Below, piece by piece: positions 46,101 to 58,640 of a DNA stretch of 64,000 bases (position 1 is its first letter; each line of letters starts with the position of its first letter). Made by a program: the position numbers and the translations under genes. The stretch is taken from positions 139,891,954 through 139,955,953 of the forward strand of contig CP136064.1 in the NCBI GenBank assembly GCA_032622095.1. Direction: 5' to 3'. Under the pieces are notes generated by a model. That model saw nothing but the letters and a program-made list of their open reading frames with translations, searched no databases and was not told the origin of the DNA. Origin of the DNA: Siphonodentalium dalli. Its lineage: Eukaryota; Mollusca; Scaphopoda; Gadilida; Siphonodentaliidae.

Positions 46101-46990
46101 TGAGTCCGAAATAGGGACGGGAGGGTCACAAAAAACTTATAAAAATATGTTTAGTGCCAATTACCATCAAACTCATACACGTTCTTCTCAAATGATACAA
46201 TGAATCAAATATTTGCGAATATCTGTCTGTGTTCTATATATAACTTTAAGGGTACAATCGAGATGGCACCAAGGCGGTCTAACAGGGGTAACTTTTTACG
46301 AATAAGATAATGGTTCTAAAATTTTCTAAAGTGACGTTGTTGGTGTCAGGGGAGAGGCTAATTTTAGCACAGATTTCGACCAAATTGATATATTATTCTT
46401 CTCCGTGATACAAGGAATATAAACGTGTGATTTAAAGACGCGAAATTTGTGCCGTTTGGGTGAGAGATTGGGGGGGGGGATAATAACTATGATAAGAATT
46501 TGTTTAGTTGCTGATTACCACCAAACTTATAGATAATCATCTCCATTATATAGTGCATGCATGAGTCTAATAAGGGTGGTTTAAATATGACAAAAGTGGC
46601 GCGGTTCAAGTCATACATGAGGGGAGTTGCACCAAAGTTGATACAAATATATTTAGCTTCACCAAAAAAGTTACAATTGCCAAGAGATATGGAAATGTAG
46701 AGCAGGCCTGTTCAAAAATAGTGGTCACAGTGTGCAGTCAAATGTGGTTACTTCTAAGATAAAGGAAAACGCAGTCCGTAGCACATGACTTTTCAGGATC
46801 CTCCAATATTGACGAGAACAGAGGAGCGAGCCCCTGGACATATCTTTAAAACATCTGTATCTTCATGAAGATATGATAAACTAGATTGATTGATTGATTG
46901 ATTGATACATCTCTATGTAAAACACGATTGTCGTCTTATTTTTTCGAAACTAATGTGTTTATGATGTTCATGTTTCATGATATAACGTCT
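43190..46990. repeat. Large degenerate tandem array
   Basis: Many copies of a unit with GCCGATTGCCACCAAACTTAT, ATCTAATGGTGTGGTTTAAA and GGCGAGGGGCACCAAA alternate over ~3.8 kb. Higher-order copies start TATCTATATCTATATTTGCG at 43,194 and 44,933, with a partial at ~46,208. The tail unit (CAGGCCTGTTCAAAAATAGT...GATTGATTGATTGATACATC) occurs at ~44,440-44,900 and ~46,665-46,975. The second tail lacks a block corresponding to about 44,580-44,745. Poly-G runs mark several unit boundaries. No gene. Confidence 0.85.
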
Positions 46991-47480
46991 GAAGTATACG
47001 CAGTTGTAAATAAATAAATACTTCTTTATTGGTGGGACGGATTAAACACGATAAACAAAATGATAATCGCTCCGACCTGACAAGGAGAGCCACTACTTAT
47101 ATTTCATGTGTAAGAATCATGTTTTGTGATGCCATTTGGATATATTTACACACTAAGTGTTGTCATCACTAAATCCAGCATTCTGATTGGTCGGCGCCCA
47201 CGTGGCTAGTTGCAGTTATTTCTCGGTGAATGCGCAACGCCTAATAACACCAAGCTAATAACACCATCGATACGTCATTAGGTTTGGAAAGACGAACGCG
47301 TAGTGCTTTGGGCGCATTTTGACTCGCGCAGGATTGACTTAATACATCATCGGGTTTCAACATGAAGAGAAATTGTTCCTATTAACTTTTGCCAAGGGTG
47401 CTATTGGGTATTTTGGGCTGATCTTGTCACGATACACTTTTCGATTTAAATATATTTACAAAAGTGGCTTTTTCGCTAAA
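46991..47480. other. No gene recognised
   Basis: Includes a TAAATAAATAAATA run near 47,027 and a twice-repeated CTAATAACACCA near 47,240. No domain recognised. Confidence 0.4.
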
Positions 47481-47482
47481 TG

Positions 47483-47662
47483 TATATAAATATAAGGATT
47501 AACTGTCATGTGTACTATTTTTATGGAGATGTAACGGTGAGGTAAGTGGACATAACTTGTATGTAAAACCCTTCGGGTTTTACACAAGTTATGTCCACTT
47601 ACCTCACCGTTACATCTCCATAAAAACAGTCCACATGACAGTTAATCCTTATATACAATTTA
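47483..47662. repeat. Long palindrome (~180 bp) with a 3-base centre
   Basis: Arms meet at AAAACCC-TTC-GGGTTTT (centre ~47,573). ACATAACTTGT pairs with ACAAGTTATGT, and GGAGATGTAACGGTGAGGTA pairs with its complement. Outer ends read TATAAGGATTAACTGTC / GACAGTTAATCCTTATA. Mismatches are few. Likely a foldback or MITE-like insertion. Confidence 0.9.
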
Positions 47663-47785
47663 TGAGAATACGTGTAACACTTTGAGAGCAAGGGTATTCT
47701 CTATTCCCACCAAATATCCACAGAGGGTTTCACATCACTTTAACCTGGGCAACGCCGGGTAACCCTGCCAGTATACTATAAAGTT

Positions 47786-47947
47786 ATTATACAATGTTGT
47801 GTACAGTATGTGTTTTTCTTGTACGAGTCCAGGTTGTGGTGAAAAGTCATATTGGACGAGACACGCCAGTGTCAAGTCCAATATGACTTTTCACCACAAC
47901 CTGGACGAGTACAAGAAAAACTCATACTGTACACAACATTGTATAAT
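47786..47947. repeat. Second long palindrome (~162 bp)
   Basis: ATTATACAATGTTGTGTACA at the left returns as the complement ending CATTGTATAAT at 47,947. The centre is GACACGCCAGTGTC. It is unrelated in sequence to the palindrome 120 bp upstream. Confidence 0.9.
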
Positions 47948-50440
47948 GACATTTTTATTATCCATCTGTATGTTTATCCAAATTTTGGGAATAAAACTTT
48001 TGTGGTTATTTTTGGTATTTGTCGGCACTTAATTATCTATAAAAGCCTGTATTTTGATCATCAGAAAGCGTAATTTGGAAAAGTAAACACGGAAGTGAGG
48101 AAAAAAAACTCAATGCGGAAGTGAAACGTCTGCTAAAATCCACAAGTGTTTCGCGCGCATCACAATTTCACCGATTCATTTCGCAATAGAGTTAATTCGT
48201 GACTTCACGGAGTCCCAAAAAAAGTGATATTGTACATTCGGGAGTCCAATATGACTTTTTCCAGGACTAACACGTGGCGGCTTTTGCCCAATCGGAAATG
48301 GTGTTAGTTAAGGGATGGATAATAAATGTAATGGTATTAGAATATATGGAATTATAAGTATAGCAGTCAGTACGCAACAATAATTTTGAAATAGAAAAGA
48401 AAGTGATATGGCGTGCAATGAGTAAAAATAACATGATTTTCATTCCCAATGACTTTCTGTGTACAAAAAGTGCATTTCCGATTAACACACGATGTGTTGT
48501 TCCAACGACCAATTTCCACTGGCAGGAAATGATTCGCGGTTCTAACCCTTGCTAATATATAAATATCTTTGTGGTTCAATTAACCTAGATAATTGTCCAT
48601 TATAAATTTATTTTTTATAACACCCCCGCGTCCAAATGAGGGAAGCAAGCCCTCAATTATACCACATTCGTGCTATATGATCATGGAAATAATATAGATC
48701 TGTGCACGAGATGCTGAATTAATAAAAAGAATAGAGCTCGAGGATTGAGACACGAAAGCTCCAGGAATGAAACACCAATTTTTGAGACAGGGATGCTGAT
48801 AATATGAAAATAGCCCTTTAGCCTTATAGCCTTGCTTCGTGTTCCGAATTTTTCAATTTCTTGCCATTTTGGATTTAGATAAATATCCTAAAATGTTCAG
48901 GGGGGTCGAACAAAATGTTCAGGCACATATGCTGATTTTTTCCTTTCGACTCTCGTTGGGACCCACCCACCCCCGCGTCCAAATTTTTTTCAGTTTTCGG
49001 CAGTTTTTTACCCGACCATTTTTGGACAACCCCCCACATTTTAACACTAACACAGAGATTTGCGGTGGGAAATTCACTGTTAACAGCTGTATATGGATTT
49101 CTGTGCATACTATTTGTCATGACATTGACATGTAAATAGGAACGAGTCATTATGGGGTCATTCGGCCAAAAAACATGGCTGCCAGCAGCCATCTTGGATT
49201 TAAAAATCAATCCATTAGCATGGGCTACAGGCTATACTGTTTGTCTGATCATCGTGAAATTTTTCATTTATGTTAATACTAATATTGTTAACTCATTGCA
49301 AAAACAGTCAAAAAGAGTTACGGAAAAAATAGTTTGTTGGTCCCATCGAACACCTACCCATCCCGGCATACGTGGCTGGAAAAATTTGTTCCCCCCCCTG
49401 AAATGTTTGCGTAATACTTGCCTCTGTAACCACACAGACATCATTTGGATGGAGTCTTCGTAACAAGAACATGATCGTATGTGACACGTAATGAAGAAAC
49501 CACAAATGTGATCATCAAGTTCAATATGACAATAATTATAGGATGTTGCATACTACCTGTACTTACTACATCACTAGGTGAAATGTCCGTATCATTGCAT
49601 TAAAATACCATGTTAGAACGTGGGTTGAGAATTTGAGATAATCGTATATAGTCACCGATAGCCGGGTTACTAGTACCTGATGTTTCCCATCTTGTAAACT
49701 ATTCAAACCCAGCATAAATTTCTGAATACTTCTGTTCCCCGACCTAACTGAGTTACAAATTATTTATAAATTTCAGACAAAAATGATGGTCAAATTGTCC
49801 TGGTAGTTTGATATTCCATCAATATTTATGGAGAAATATGTTTTGATACCCAAAATAGACGAGGATACCTATTATTTTCGAGTAAATACATAATTATTTC
49901 TTAAGTGACTAGCAGCTGAATTTTCAACAAACGTAACAATTGATCATCCCACTACTAGTCACAAATGGAATATTACGGGATTACACAAAACACCATATGA
50001 TCTATTTATTATATACTGGTTTATCTTGGCGTAGTCTACTATAGAATGCTATACACATGGAGCTTTGAGGTACATGTATATAACAGCATTATCCCGGTTA
50101 TATTCAGTCCAAACATATTACTAAAGTTCAAACCTCAGAAAATAACAGCTGAGAACCTGGTGCGAATTGAATTGCGGTGGGGTCTCAATCCTATCTACCC
50201 CTGCACGTCAGAACAAAATGCCATTAAATGGCATAATTAGCTTGAGGATGGAAGTGATCCAACATACCGCAGAGAATTCAACCAGCCCCACAGGTCCTCG
50301 ATTGTCTGCAATCATGCTACCAAAAGCACAGACTTAACTTTTTAATGGATTATTTTTTCGTGAATGCAGAAATTTTCTCATGAATAAAGTGGTAGATACA
50401 GTATATACATGCATATATATCGGCAGAAGTTTAATTAGAA
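47948..50440. other. No gene recognised
   Basis: A 14-base echo of the second palindrome (GTCCAATATGACTT) occurs near 48,243. Short frames lack domains. CCCACCCGCGTCC-like text near 48,620 and 48,970 is repeated but short. Confidence 0.4.
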
Positions 50441-50454
50441 TTTTGGAAAGATAG

Positions 50455-51040
50455 AAATGGAATGTCACTTTAATATTTGAGTCACAAGTGTTCTGAATGT
50501 GAATTGTTGATTTAATGAAATATGGATTGGGTAGAAAAGAAATGACACATTAATAGTTAAGGATGATATGGTATAAACGAATTTGCAATTTCCTTTAATG
50601 GTGAAATTGGTTTACATGTATGTCTACCTGTATACAGGTCAAAATGTCAATTTACTGGAATGTAATGATAATGAATGTGAAGTGTCGCTTTAATGAATTG
50701 GCGATGACTGTGCAATTTACTTTGATGAGCACAATCGATGAAATTTGTTTATATCGCATCAATTATACTAATGTCAGATGAATCTGATGTGTCACTTTAA
50801 CTTTTACAAAATATACCAAATTATCTTCACCCAACCAACCTAACGTACATGTAGCTCTGAACAGAGCCTGTTCGAACCAAAACCTGTAATTCAAATTTGG
50901 AATGAGCTCATCAGCAAGTTCAGCAAAATGAGTGTTTTTGGGAAATTGTACATGTATCCCCTCGATACCCTCAAATATGGCTAGATTGTTGTTCGCATTG
51001 AGAGGCGTAGAAATGGAAAATGTCACTTTAATTGTAAGTC
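50455..51040. repeat. Degenerate repeat around TGTCACTTTAAT
   Basis: The word occurs at about 50,463, 50,790 and 51,020, with a variant (TGTCGCTTTAATG) near 50,683 and a weaker one near 50,545, each preceded by a GAA/GATG-type context. The spacing is irregular at roughly 100-230 bp. Confidence 0.5.
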
Positions 51041-51107
51041 AGTTGATAATTATAGCCAAATTATGAATATCAACAGTAATATACTGTACATGGATTAGTT
51101 TAAAAAC

Positions 51108-51573
51108 CCGATTAGTTTAAAAACCATATTTGAGCACTTTAAATCCTTGAATGATTCAGATATGGAAACCGATTTAAGCAGTTTGATTGGCAGTGTGGAA
51201 GAATTGGAATGCACAGATCACCTTAACATACCAATTAGTTCAGAAGAGATATCTGCTGTTGTCGGGGTTATGAAATCAAACAACGCTGCAGGTGTCGATA
51301 ACGTGAACAACAGTTACATTAAATCCACACTTTAATATATTACTGCCATTTTATACTAGGTTATTTAATTTGATTCTGGCTACTGGATTCTTCCCTGATG
51401 TCTGGACAACCGGTATGATTAAGTCCTTGTATAACAATAATGGCGACAGATTATGTCCCAACTCTTATAGAGGCATAACCTTACTTAGTTGTGTAGGTAA
51501 GTTATTTACTGGTATTATCAACAACAGACTTAGTAGTTACGTAGAAGAAAACCACATACTTAAATGGGAACTG
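51108..51573 (+). pseudogene. LINE reverse transcriptase fragment
   Basis: TIFEHFKSLNDSDM leads into PISSEEISAVVGVMKSNNAAG, the start of an RT domain. After a stop near 51,335 the text resumes with FFPDVWTTGMIKSLYNNNGD and NSYRGITLLSCVGKLFTGII, RT motifs before the catalytic palm. The active site is absent, so it is a truncated old copy. Confidence 0.75.
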
Positions 51574-51783
51574 TTAAATGTTTATCATTTCAATGTTATA
51601 TGGCTAGTTTGGTGTGATTAAGTTTCAAATATAACATCCAATAAAAAATTAGAAATAATTTTATCGATAAACGTGTTTTTAGCGACTTTTATTATTTCTT
51701 AGCTGATTTGCTTGAGTCACGTGACCGCAAACCCCATGACGTCAAAGTGGGACTTACCCCTGCAGACGAACTGTTTACGAAAA

Positions 51784-51993
51784 ATGGCTTCTGCACACAC
51801 TGCTGCACACAGCATTTCCGCGTCTGAAAGTGACTCTGATCACGAAAATGACGACGAGTTTCGTGTTGCGGAGGATCCTGAATCTATGGCAGATACTGAA
51901 GATGCCTTTGATGGCTTGCGTTTGAATATTGGCCATATTTACATGAACAAGCCGACGAAGTTAGTCGCAAGGACAGCGAGACTTAAAATTTAA
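51784..51993 (+). CDS. Small acidic ORF of unknown function
   Basis: 69 codons from an ATG in a good context (AAAATGG). It is Ser/Asp/Glu-rich (SESDSDHENDDEF) and then ends in a basic tail. No family recognised. It could be a first exon of a host or transposon gene, or chance; no partner exon was found. Confidence 0.3.
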   Translation: MASAHTAAHSISASESDSDHENDDEFRVAEDPESMADTEDAFDGLRLNIGHIYMNKPTKLVARTARLKI

Positions 51994-52650
51994 ATTCACC
52001 AAGTCACAGTGTCATCAATCATTGAATCGATCAAATTATCAATGTCATTCATTGTTGACGACGATTGTCATGATAATTGATTGTTATTCTACAAATGAAT
52101 AATATACATCTAACTCTAAAAAAAAATTCGAAGAAGACAAGGAAAATAAAGCAACCAAATTTGAGGACTGCATCACTACCAGTACTGACAGTAGGCCTAT
52201 CCACTCATTCACTGTCAGTGTTAGTACTGCTACTGTGACTGTCCCAGTGTGGCAGTGAGTGTCTGTCAAAATATGGTGGAGAACTTAGGAGGTGTGTAAC
52301 AAGTGCTAACAGCACCATCAGAGAATCGTTCGATCTACTGCGTACTAGCACTGTACATTACTCATTAGTCATTACGATGACTTCTTAAAAACAACCATTG
52401 AGTGGAACCGCCTTGAACAGTCAGTTGTTGATTCTGGAGATCGGTAATACTGAATGTCTGAAGGATTTATAATTACCATATTATTAATATGGATTTTAAG
52501 TTCTAGACGCTTCATACCAGTGTCGTTGGATAGGATTCTGAACATTGTCGGAGTAGAAATCGAGTACACATGAAGTCGAACAGAACATATGTCATATCAA
52601 CTTTCACGTTGCATTATATATAGTGTGACCATATATAGTGACTTCTTCAT
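51994..52650. other. No gene recognised
   Basis: Short frames only. Confidence 0.4.
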
Positions 52651-52659
52651 TATTTCACT

Positions 52660-52925
52660 ATCCGATACCATGGTCGTTTCATACCATATTTTTTAGTTGT
52701 TTCATACCGGATTGTTTGGTTACTTTTTTTATTTCGTACTTCGCAGAAAATCATTTATGTGTTTCCCTATGGTGTGACATACATGTACATGTATAGTGAT
52801 ATGGTATCATTGGTATGAAAAGACCAATTGATTTCCAACATGGTGCGAAATGACCAAACAATAAGGTACGAAACTACAAAAAATATGGTGCGAAACTACA
52901 AAACATATGGTACGAAACGACTAAA
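52660..52925. repeat. Inverted pair of GTTTCATACC-type minirepeats
   Basis: Left block: TGGTCGTTTCATACCATA, TTAGTTGTTTCATACC, GGATTGTTTGGTT. Right block is the complement: AATGACCAAACAATAAGGTA, CGAAACTACAAAAAATATGG, ATGGTACGAAACGAC. Each block holds several 18-23 bp units. Confidence 0.75.
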
Positions 52926-52929
52926 GACG

Positions 52930-53795
52930 ATCCAAAATGTCGTGTACCCATTTATATCTCCTCTACAAGGAGAACAACCAGACACTGACCCTTTAGACGA
53001 TCAGCTTCTAACATCATCAGACTCCACCAAAGTACCTACTCTTGTGTGCCAAATAATTGTACCTGCATGTTTATTAATTTTATGAGAAAAATCCACCCTG
53101 CACGATGCTTATTACCATACATGTAGATCTGCACATTTAAACAAAATTATGGCTCTGTTCTAAATTTAAATTACAAATGCTATACAAATAGTTTAATTAC
53201 AAATACTAGTACAAGAGACTGGATTTTTCATTTGAGATGTTGCGCACGCGGGGCATGTAGACAACGATGGTTACATTTCCCCATGCATATATCAATTTTA
53301 AGCATGTCAATTGCGAAAACTTGCTTTATAATCAAGTTTAGATACAAAAATAATTGTTTAACGGTACTCAATCCGATCAGATGCTCCTAAATTACTATTT
53401 CTTTGGCTTCGGGGTTAAAAAATATTGATTCGAGTCGAGGAACCTACCCATCAACACTCCGGGTGATCAGATATCAATTTTTGAAGTTCATTATTTCTAT
53501 TGTTTGTGGCCCAAAAACACGCTGTCAAAAAGGTGGTCTCGGTAAAAATTGCGGATGAAGATGGATAACTCTAAAATCAAGTTATTTTATATAGATATAC
53601 ACCCATATATGACAATAGCCGCCCAAGGTACACCTGTAAATCCCACACAAGGCCATCTAGTCACTTCATATATACATAAACAACACACCGATGACCATGT
53701 AGCTACTCCCGTTATACTATATACCACATCAATTATCATACAGCCACTCCCAGTATACCTATTCACTTCACACATAAACATATATCTACTCCTCG

Positions 53796-53827
<32 letters not shown>

Positions 53828-55400
53828 TCTGTTGAACAATATAGCCAATTATTGTATAACTATTCAAATCCTTCATGATCCTACAATAACTCTCTCTAAA
53901 CATATTCACCTCACATATGACCATCCATGCAGCAACGTCCTGGCTGCCATTTTGACATACACCTTGTATTAAGTTGATCAATTGTGAAGCTAATGAACAA
54001 GAGACCATTGCCGTTCAGAAATATGGCAGAGTTCCATACTGCATCTTTAAAATGAATTTGTCATCCCCAGAAAGTACTGGGATAACCAGAATGGAACATT
54101 GAGTTGTTAGTTGATTATGTAACTTGGTTATTAACCAAGTGAGCTACAACCTGCTACCTTTTTCGGAACAGCAGAGAATAATGTTCGGGATATATGTGAC
54201 AAATCAACTTTTTTTTCAATTTGTTGCCATTTTGGAAGCTATCTTGAGTAATTTTTCGACTATCTTGGCATCCATCCCTTATGAGAAATGTCAACCTACA
54301 CAACATTAGACAGGTTTGAGATATCACGTAACTTATTTGATGTCAGATGGTTACATTACCCAGCTGAAATCTAGCACATGTGTGTTGATAAAGACTTATT
54401 TCAAGAATTGTTCACTTTTTCTAGAGTAATTTGGGTGTATTAAGTAATCCAAATTTGATATGGTTTCCGTTATTATAGCAGTATGTGGTAAAACAATATT
54501 TAATATGACTACATTTGCGGAAGAGTAACCACGATTTAGTCCGAAAATATATTCAAAAGACCCAATCAGGAACGTCGGGCGAAATTTCACAATTTATTCA
54601 TTAAAATGAACGATTTTACAAATATCCGACCAACTATTACCGGTAGTATACGGTATCCACATCGGTATCGAAAATGTCACTACGGTGGAGTTACGGTACC
54701 ATTTGGTTATGATACCACAGTATATTAGCAGGTCGCCACACCAAAAGTTGAAGAAAATAATAAGTCCATGAGGATCTTGTTAAAGATAGGGTAAACATTG
54801 GCGGTATTGCTGTTAAAATAGTCATATCCATTAAAACCGCCATAAACATAAATAATATTATATCATAGACAAAATTTGTTCTTATACCAATCATGAATAG
54901 AGCGTTATGTAAACAAATGCCATGTTATGTAAACAAACGGTACATAAAGAGTATGCGATAAGCAAACACTTAAGACTGAGGAGAACCCCACTATTGAGCT
55001 CTTGTTAGAAGTGCCACCAAGTTGATTACAACATAACGGTGTACAATGTAGGTATCGCTTGTTTTCACTTCTCAAGATTTATGTGTTGAAAGGGTCACCA
55101 CGAATCGCTCTCCTAAACAATCACCAGTGTTGAATGTTTTGCTTATCGCTCACTATTTACATGCTGTATATAAATAAACACTCGGCTCACATAAAGTGTG
55201 TTTTGTGGATAAAAACGCATTCGTCTGATCATGATTATCTCTTATACTCTTAGTATATTCTTGGGGAAATTTTCATAATTTGGTAATTGTTATTTCTGAA
55301 TTATAACCTACTAGCTCACGTGCCCAACTTCGTCCGGGCTACCGGTTTTTAGGGATTTCTTTGTGATCGCCTCTGCCAGGAGAAAGAAAAAACTATTGTT
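52930..55400. other. No gene recognised; one (AT)n microsatellite
   Basis: An AT-dinucleotide run lies at about 53,797-53,825. The remaining sequence is AT-rich with short frames only. Confidence 0.45.
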
Positions 55401-55404
55401 CGAT

Positions 55405-55850
55405 CGGTCCAGAAACATGCCTATATGAGTCAACGTCAAGGACACGGTCGCACTTGAAATTGGAGCCGCCCATATTGTTCCTGGGATCAAAGTAGGCCTA
55501 GATACCAAATTTGAGCCGGATCAGTCAAGATCCAGAAACATGCCTATATGAGCTTATATGAGCGAGGTCAAGGTAATGGACATGGTCGCACGTGAAATTG
55601 GACCTGTCCATGCATGTATTGTAACCGGGATCAAAGTAGGCCTAGATACCAAACTCGAGTCGGATCGGTCGAGGTTCAGAAACATGCCTATATGAGCGAG
55701 GTCAAGGTCAAGGATACGGTCGCATGTGAAATTGGACCCGCCCACATTGTTTCCCGGATCAAAGTAGGCTTAACTACTGTAAAAAAATTGAGTCCGATCG
55801 GTCGAGCAGTTTTCGAGTCTATAACATACATACAGAAGTTCCAAAATATA
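55405..55850. repeat. Tandem repeat (122-145 bp), three copies
   Basis: AGAAACATGCCTATATGAG starts at 55,411, 55,533 and 55,678. Each copy continues with a GTCAAGG...GGTCGCA...GTGAAATTGGA block and GGGATCAAAGTAGGC. Confidence 0.85.
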
Positions 55851-57629
55851 CAATACTAGCAAGTTAGCCCGCCACTGGCGGCAATCGTCAGAAACATAAC
55901 AATTTTTAATTTGTTTAATTAATTTTTTTAATTAAGGACACACACATATATATCATTTGTGGGCACCCGTTTGAAGTGAAGATGATCTCGGGCAGAAAAA
56001 CTGACCCGATGCCGTTCCTAGGAAGCCCTAAGTACGTAAGAATCACACAACACGCTCATGTCTGGATACAGTCACGCTCACGTGTGGACCAGACGTAAGA
56101 ATCACATTACACGCATACGCTCTTTATCAACGACACTGCGGATACGAACGCTCTTTAACTATCAACGCGATTAAACCCACAGTGTCAATTTTTGTGACTG
56201 GGGTGGAGAATGGGTGCTGGGAGCTTCTCCAGAACACGACGACGACGCGTCCCGTCGATTTTTACCCTTCGGTGGGAAGTTTGGTTTGGTTTTCGATTCT
56301 ATCCACTGGCGGGATTGGTCCCATGGATTTGGTGGAACCATTCATTTTTTTGTTCAAGGTAACCCCAAATTTCACGTCGATGGTCTCATGATTTTATCCG
56401 TCGAAAGGATGGATTTGACCTTGAATTGACCATTTTGAAGGTCAAGGTCTGGTCGGGATAACGATTTGACACGTCGAAAACAGTCCCCGGAAAAAGTACC
56501 CCTAGGTATCAAATTTCGTCGAAATTCGTGCGTTTTATCCGATTTGACCTTGAATTGACCATTTTGAAGGTCAAGGTCAGGTCGGGGTAACGATTTGACA
56601 GTTTTTGTCCCGTCGAAAACAAAGCGGCACCCTTATGATGTCATAAAGATAAAGCTTCTCGGCGATGAGTCAAGAGGTACGATTTAGTGCAAGTACATTA
56701 TTAACGCGATGCGTCGAAAACGGAAACATAAGACGATCGATGGAATCAACTAATAAGTATTGTTCCCGGGCAATAACAAATATTTTATGACTTGCAATAA
56801 ATCTCTCCTCATAGTCCACACCCTGGGGCATAACTGGGAAGTGAAGACATAATTTTATAAGGCCTCGCTAAGGGATGAATTGACGCCGAATCGAGTGATA
56901 TTTCGAGTGACAAAAATGACGATGTCGGAAATAATAACATATCTCGAACCCGGTGGTCGTAGAATTCGATTTTTCATGGGAAAATGGACAGACTCCACGA
57001 TTTAATTGTATTAGGCAATTATCGAGGAGACATAAACGCATTTATTAACAATTTTGCCAGCCTTGGGAAGATTCGTAGAAGCGAGTTGTATGCAATGGAA
57101 ATGCATGCATATTTCCTATGTAACGGCCTAACAGTGTCTAAACGCTCTTTATCAACGACACTGCGGATACGAAAGCTCTTTAACCATCAACGCGATTAAC
57201 CCCGCAGTGCCTTTTTTGTGACTGAGAGTGGAGAACGGGTGCTCTGAGCTTCTCCAAAACGCCGCGACGACCATTCCCGTGGGTTTTTACCCTTAGATGG
57301 GAAGTTTGGTCTCGATCGGTGCAGCCGTTTTCGATTATATAAAGTACAAACATATATATATAGGTATATATATATAGGGAAGTCTAAAAATATATAGTAG
57401 ACTAGCAGGTTAGCCCGCCACTGGCGGCATTCGTCCCATGGCTTTGTTTCAGAAACATGACATTTTTGTAATTATTTTGTTTTTATTTATTTTTGTTTTT
57501 TATTTTTTAATATGAATTTAATGTTTTTTAAATTTAATATATTTTGTTTCTGAATTGTTTTTTTTATTGTTAATTTTTTTTAATTTTAAATTGTTTTAAT
57601 TAAATTTTAAATTGTTTTAATAAATTTTT

Positions 57630-58020
57630 GGGTTTCTGGCGGAAAAATTTACCCGTAGAAATCCCCCCTTCCTAGGAACGACAGACAACGCATTCTTTGT
57701 TTCGTGAAATCTCTCTACGATAACATTGCATTGAATTGAAATTAAATTTTAAATTGTTTTAATTAAATTTGTTGTTTCTGGCGGAAAATTTTAACCGTAG
57801 AAATCCCCCCTTCCTAGGAACGACAGACAACGCATTCTTTGTTTCGTGAAATCTCTCTACGATAACATTGCATTGAATTGAAATTAAATTTTAAATTGTT
57901 TTAATTAAATTTGTTGTTTCTGGCGGAAAATTTTAACCGTAGAAATCCCCCCTTCCTAGGAACGACAGACAACGCATTCTTTGTTTCGTGAAATCTCTCT
58001 ACGATAACATTGCATTGAAT
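57630..58020. repeat. 142-bp tandem repeat, three copies
   Basis: CTGGCGGAAA starts at 57,636, 57,778 and 57,920, exactly 142 bp apart. The second and third copies look nearly identical. Confidence 0.95.
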
Positions 58021-58113
58021 TTAAAACAAACGATTCCCGTCGGGAAATCTGTCTGCATAATATTTCGAGTCTGCCGTACCCGTCGTAATGTCGTGAAATC
58101 TCTCTGCATAATA

Positions 58114-58640
58114 GATAACATTGCATTGAATATGTTGTTGGCATTCAGGGCTTCGGATCGTTGTTGTTGGCATCACGGCTCCCCGAAAACTCTCACATTG
58201 CCGAAAACGTGTATTTAGTAATATCGTTGTTGTTGATATTTACGGCTTGGGGGGCTATTTTCTCGCCAACAATGTCGTTGGCGTTCACGGTTTTGGGCAG
58301 TGTGTATAGCTGCGTGAGTTAGCAGGAATCGAGGGGTGTAAGTTTAGAGCTTGTTTATATGAATGTTTCAGTATTTCGAGCGATAACATTGCATTGAATC
58401 TGTTGTTGGCATTCAGGGCTTCGGGTCGTTGTTGTTGGCATCACGGCTCCCCGAAAACTCTCACATTGCCGAAAACGTGTATTTAGTAATATCGTTGTTG
58501 TTGATATTTACGGCTTGGGGGCTATTTTCTCGCCAACAATGTCGTTGCGTTCACGGTTTGGGGCAGTGTGTATAGCTGCGTGAGTTAGCAGGAATCGAGG
58601 GGTGTAAGTTTAGAGCTTTTTATATGAATGTTTCGGAAAT
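58114..58640. repeat. 268-bp tandem duplication
   Basis: GATAACATTGCATTGAAT starts at 58,114 and 58,382. The copies share long identical stretches, with a few one-base deletions in the second (CTTGGGGG for CTTGGGGGG). Confidence 0.95.

Noticed and set aside
48839-49210. Overlapping frames on both strands of ~100 codons
   Set aside because: No domains, no codon pattern favouring either strand.
57630-58640. A CRISPR array
   Set aside because: Repeats are 142 and 268 bp tandem copies without short spacers; the context is eukaryotic.
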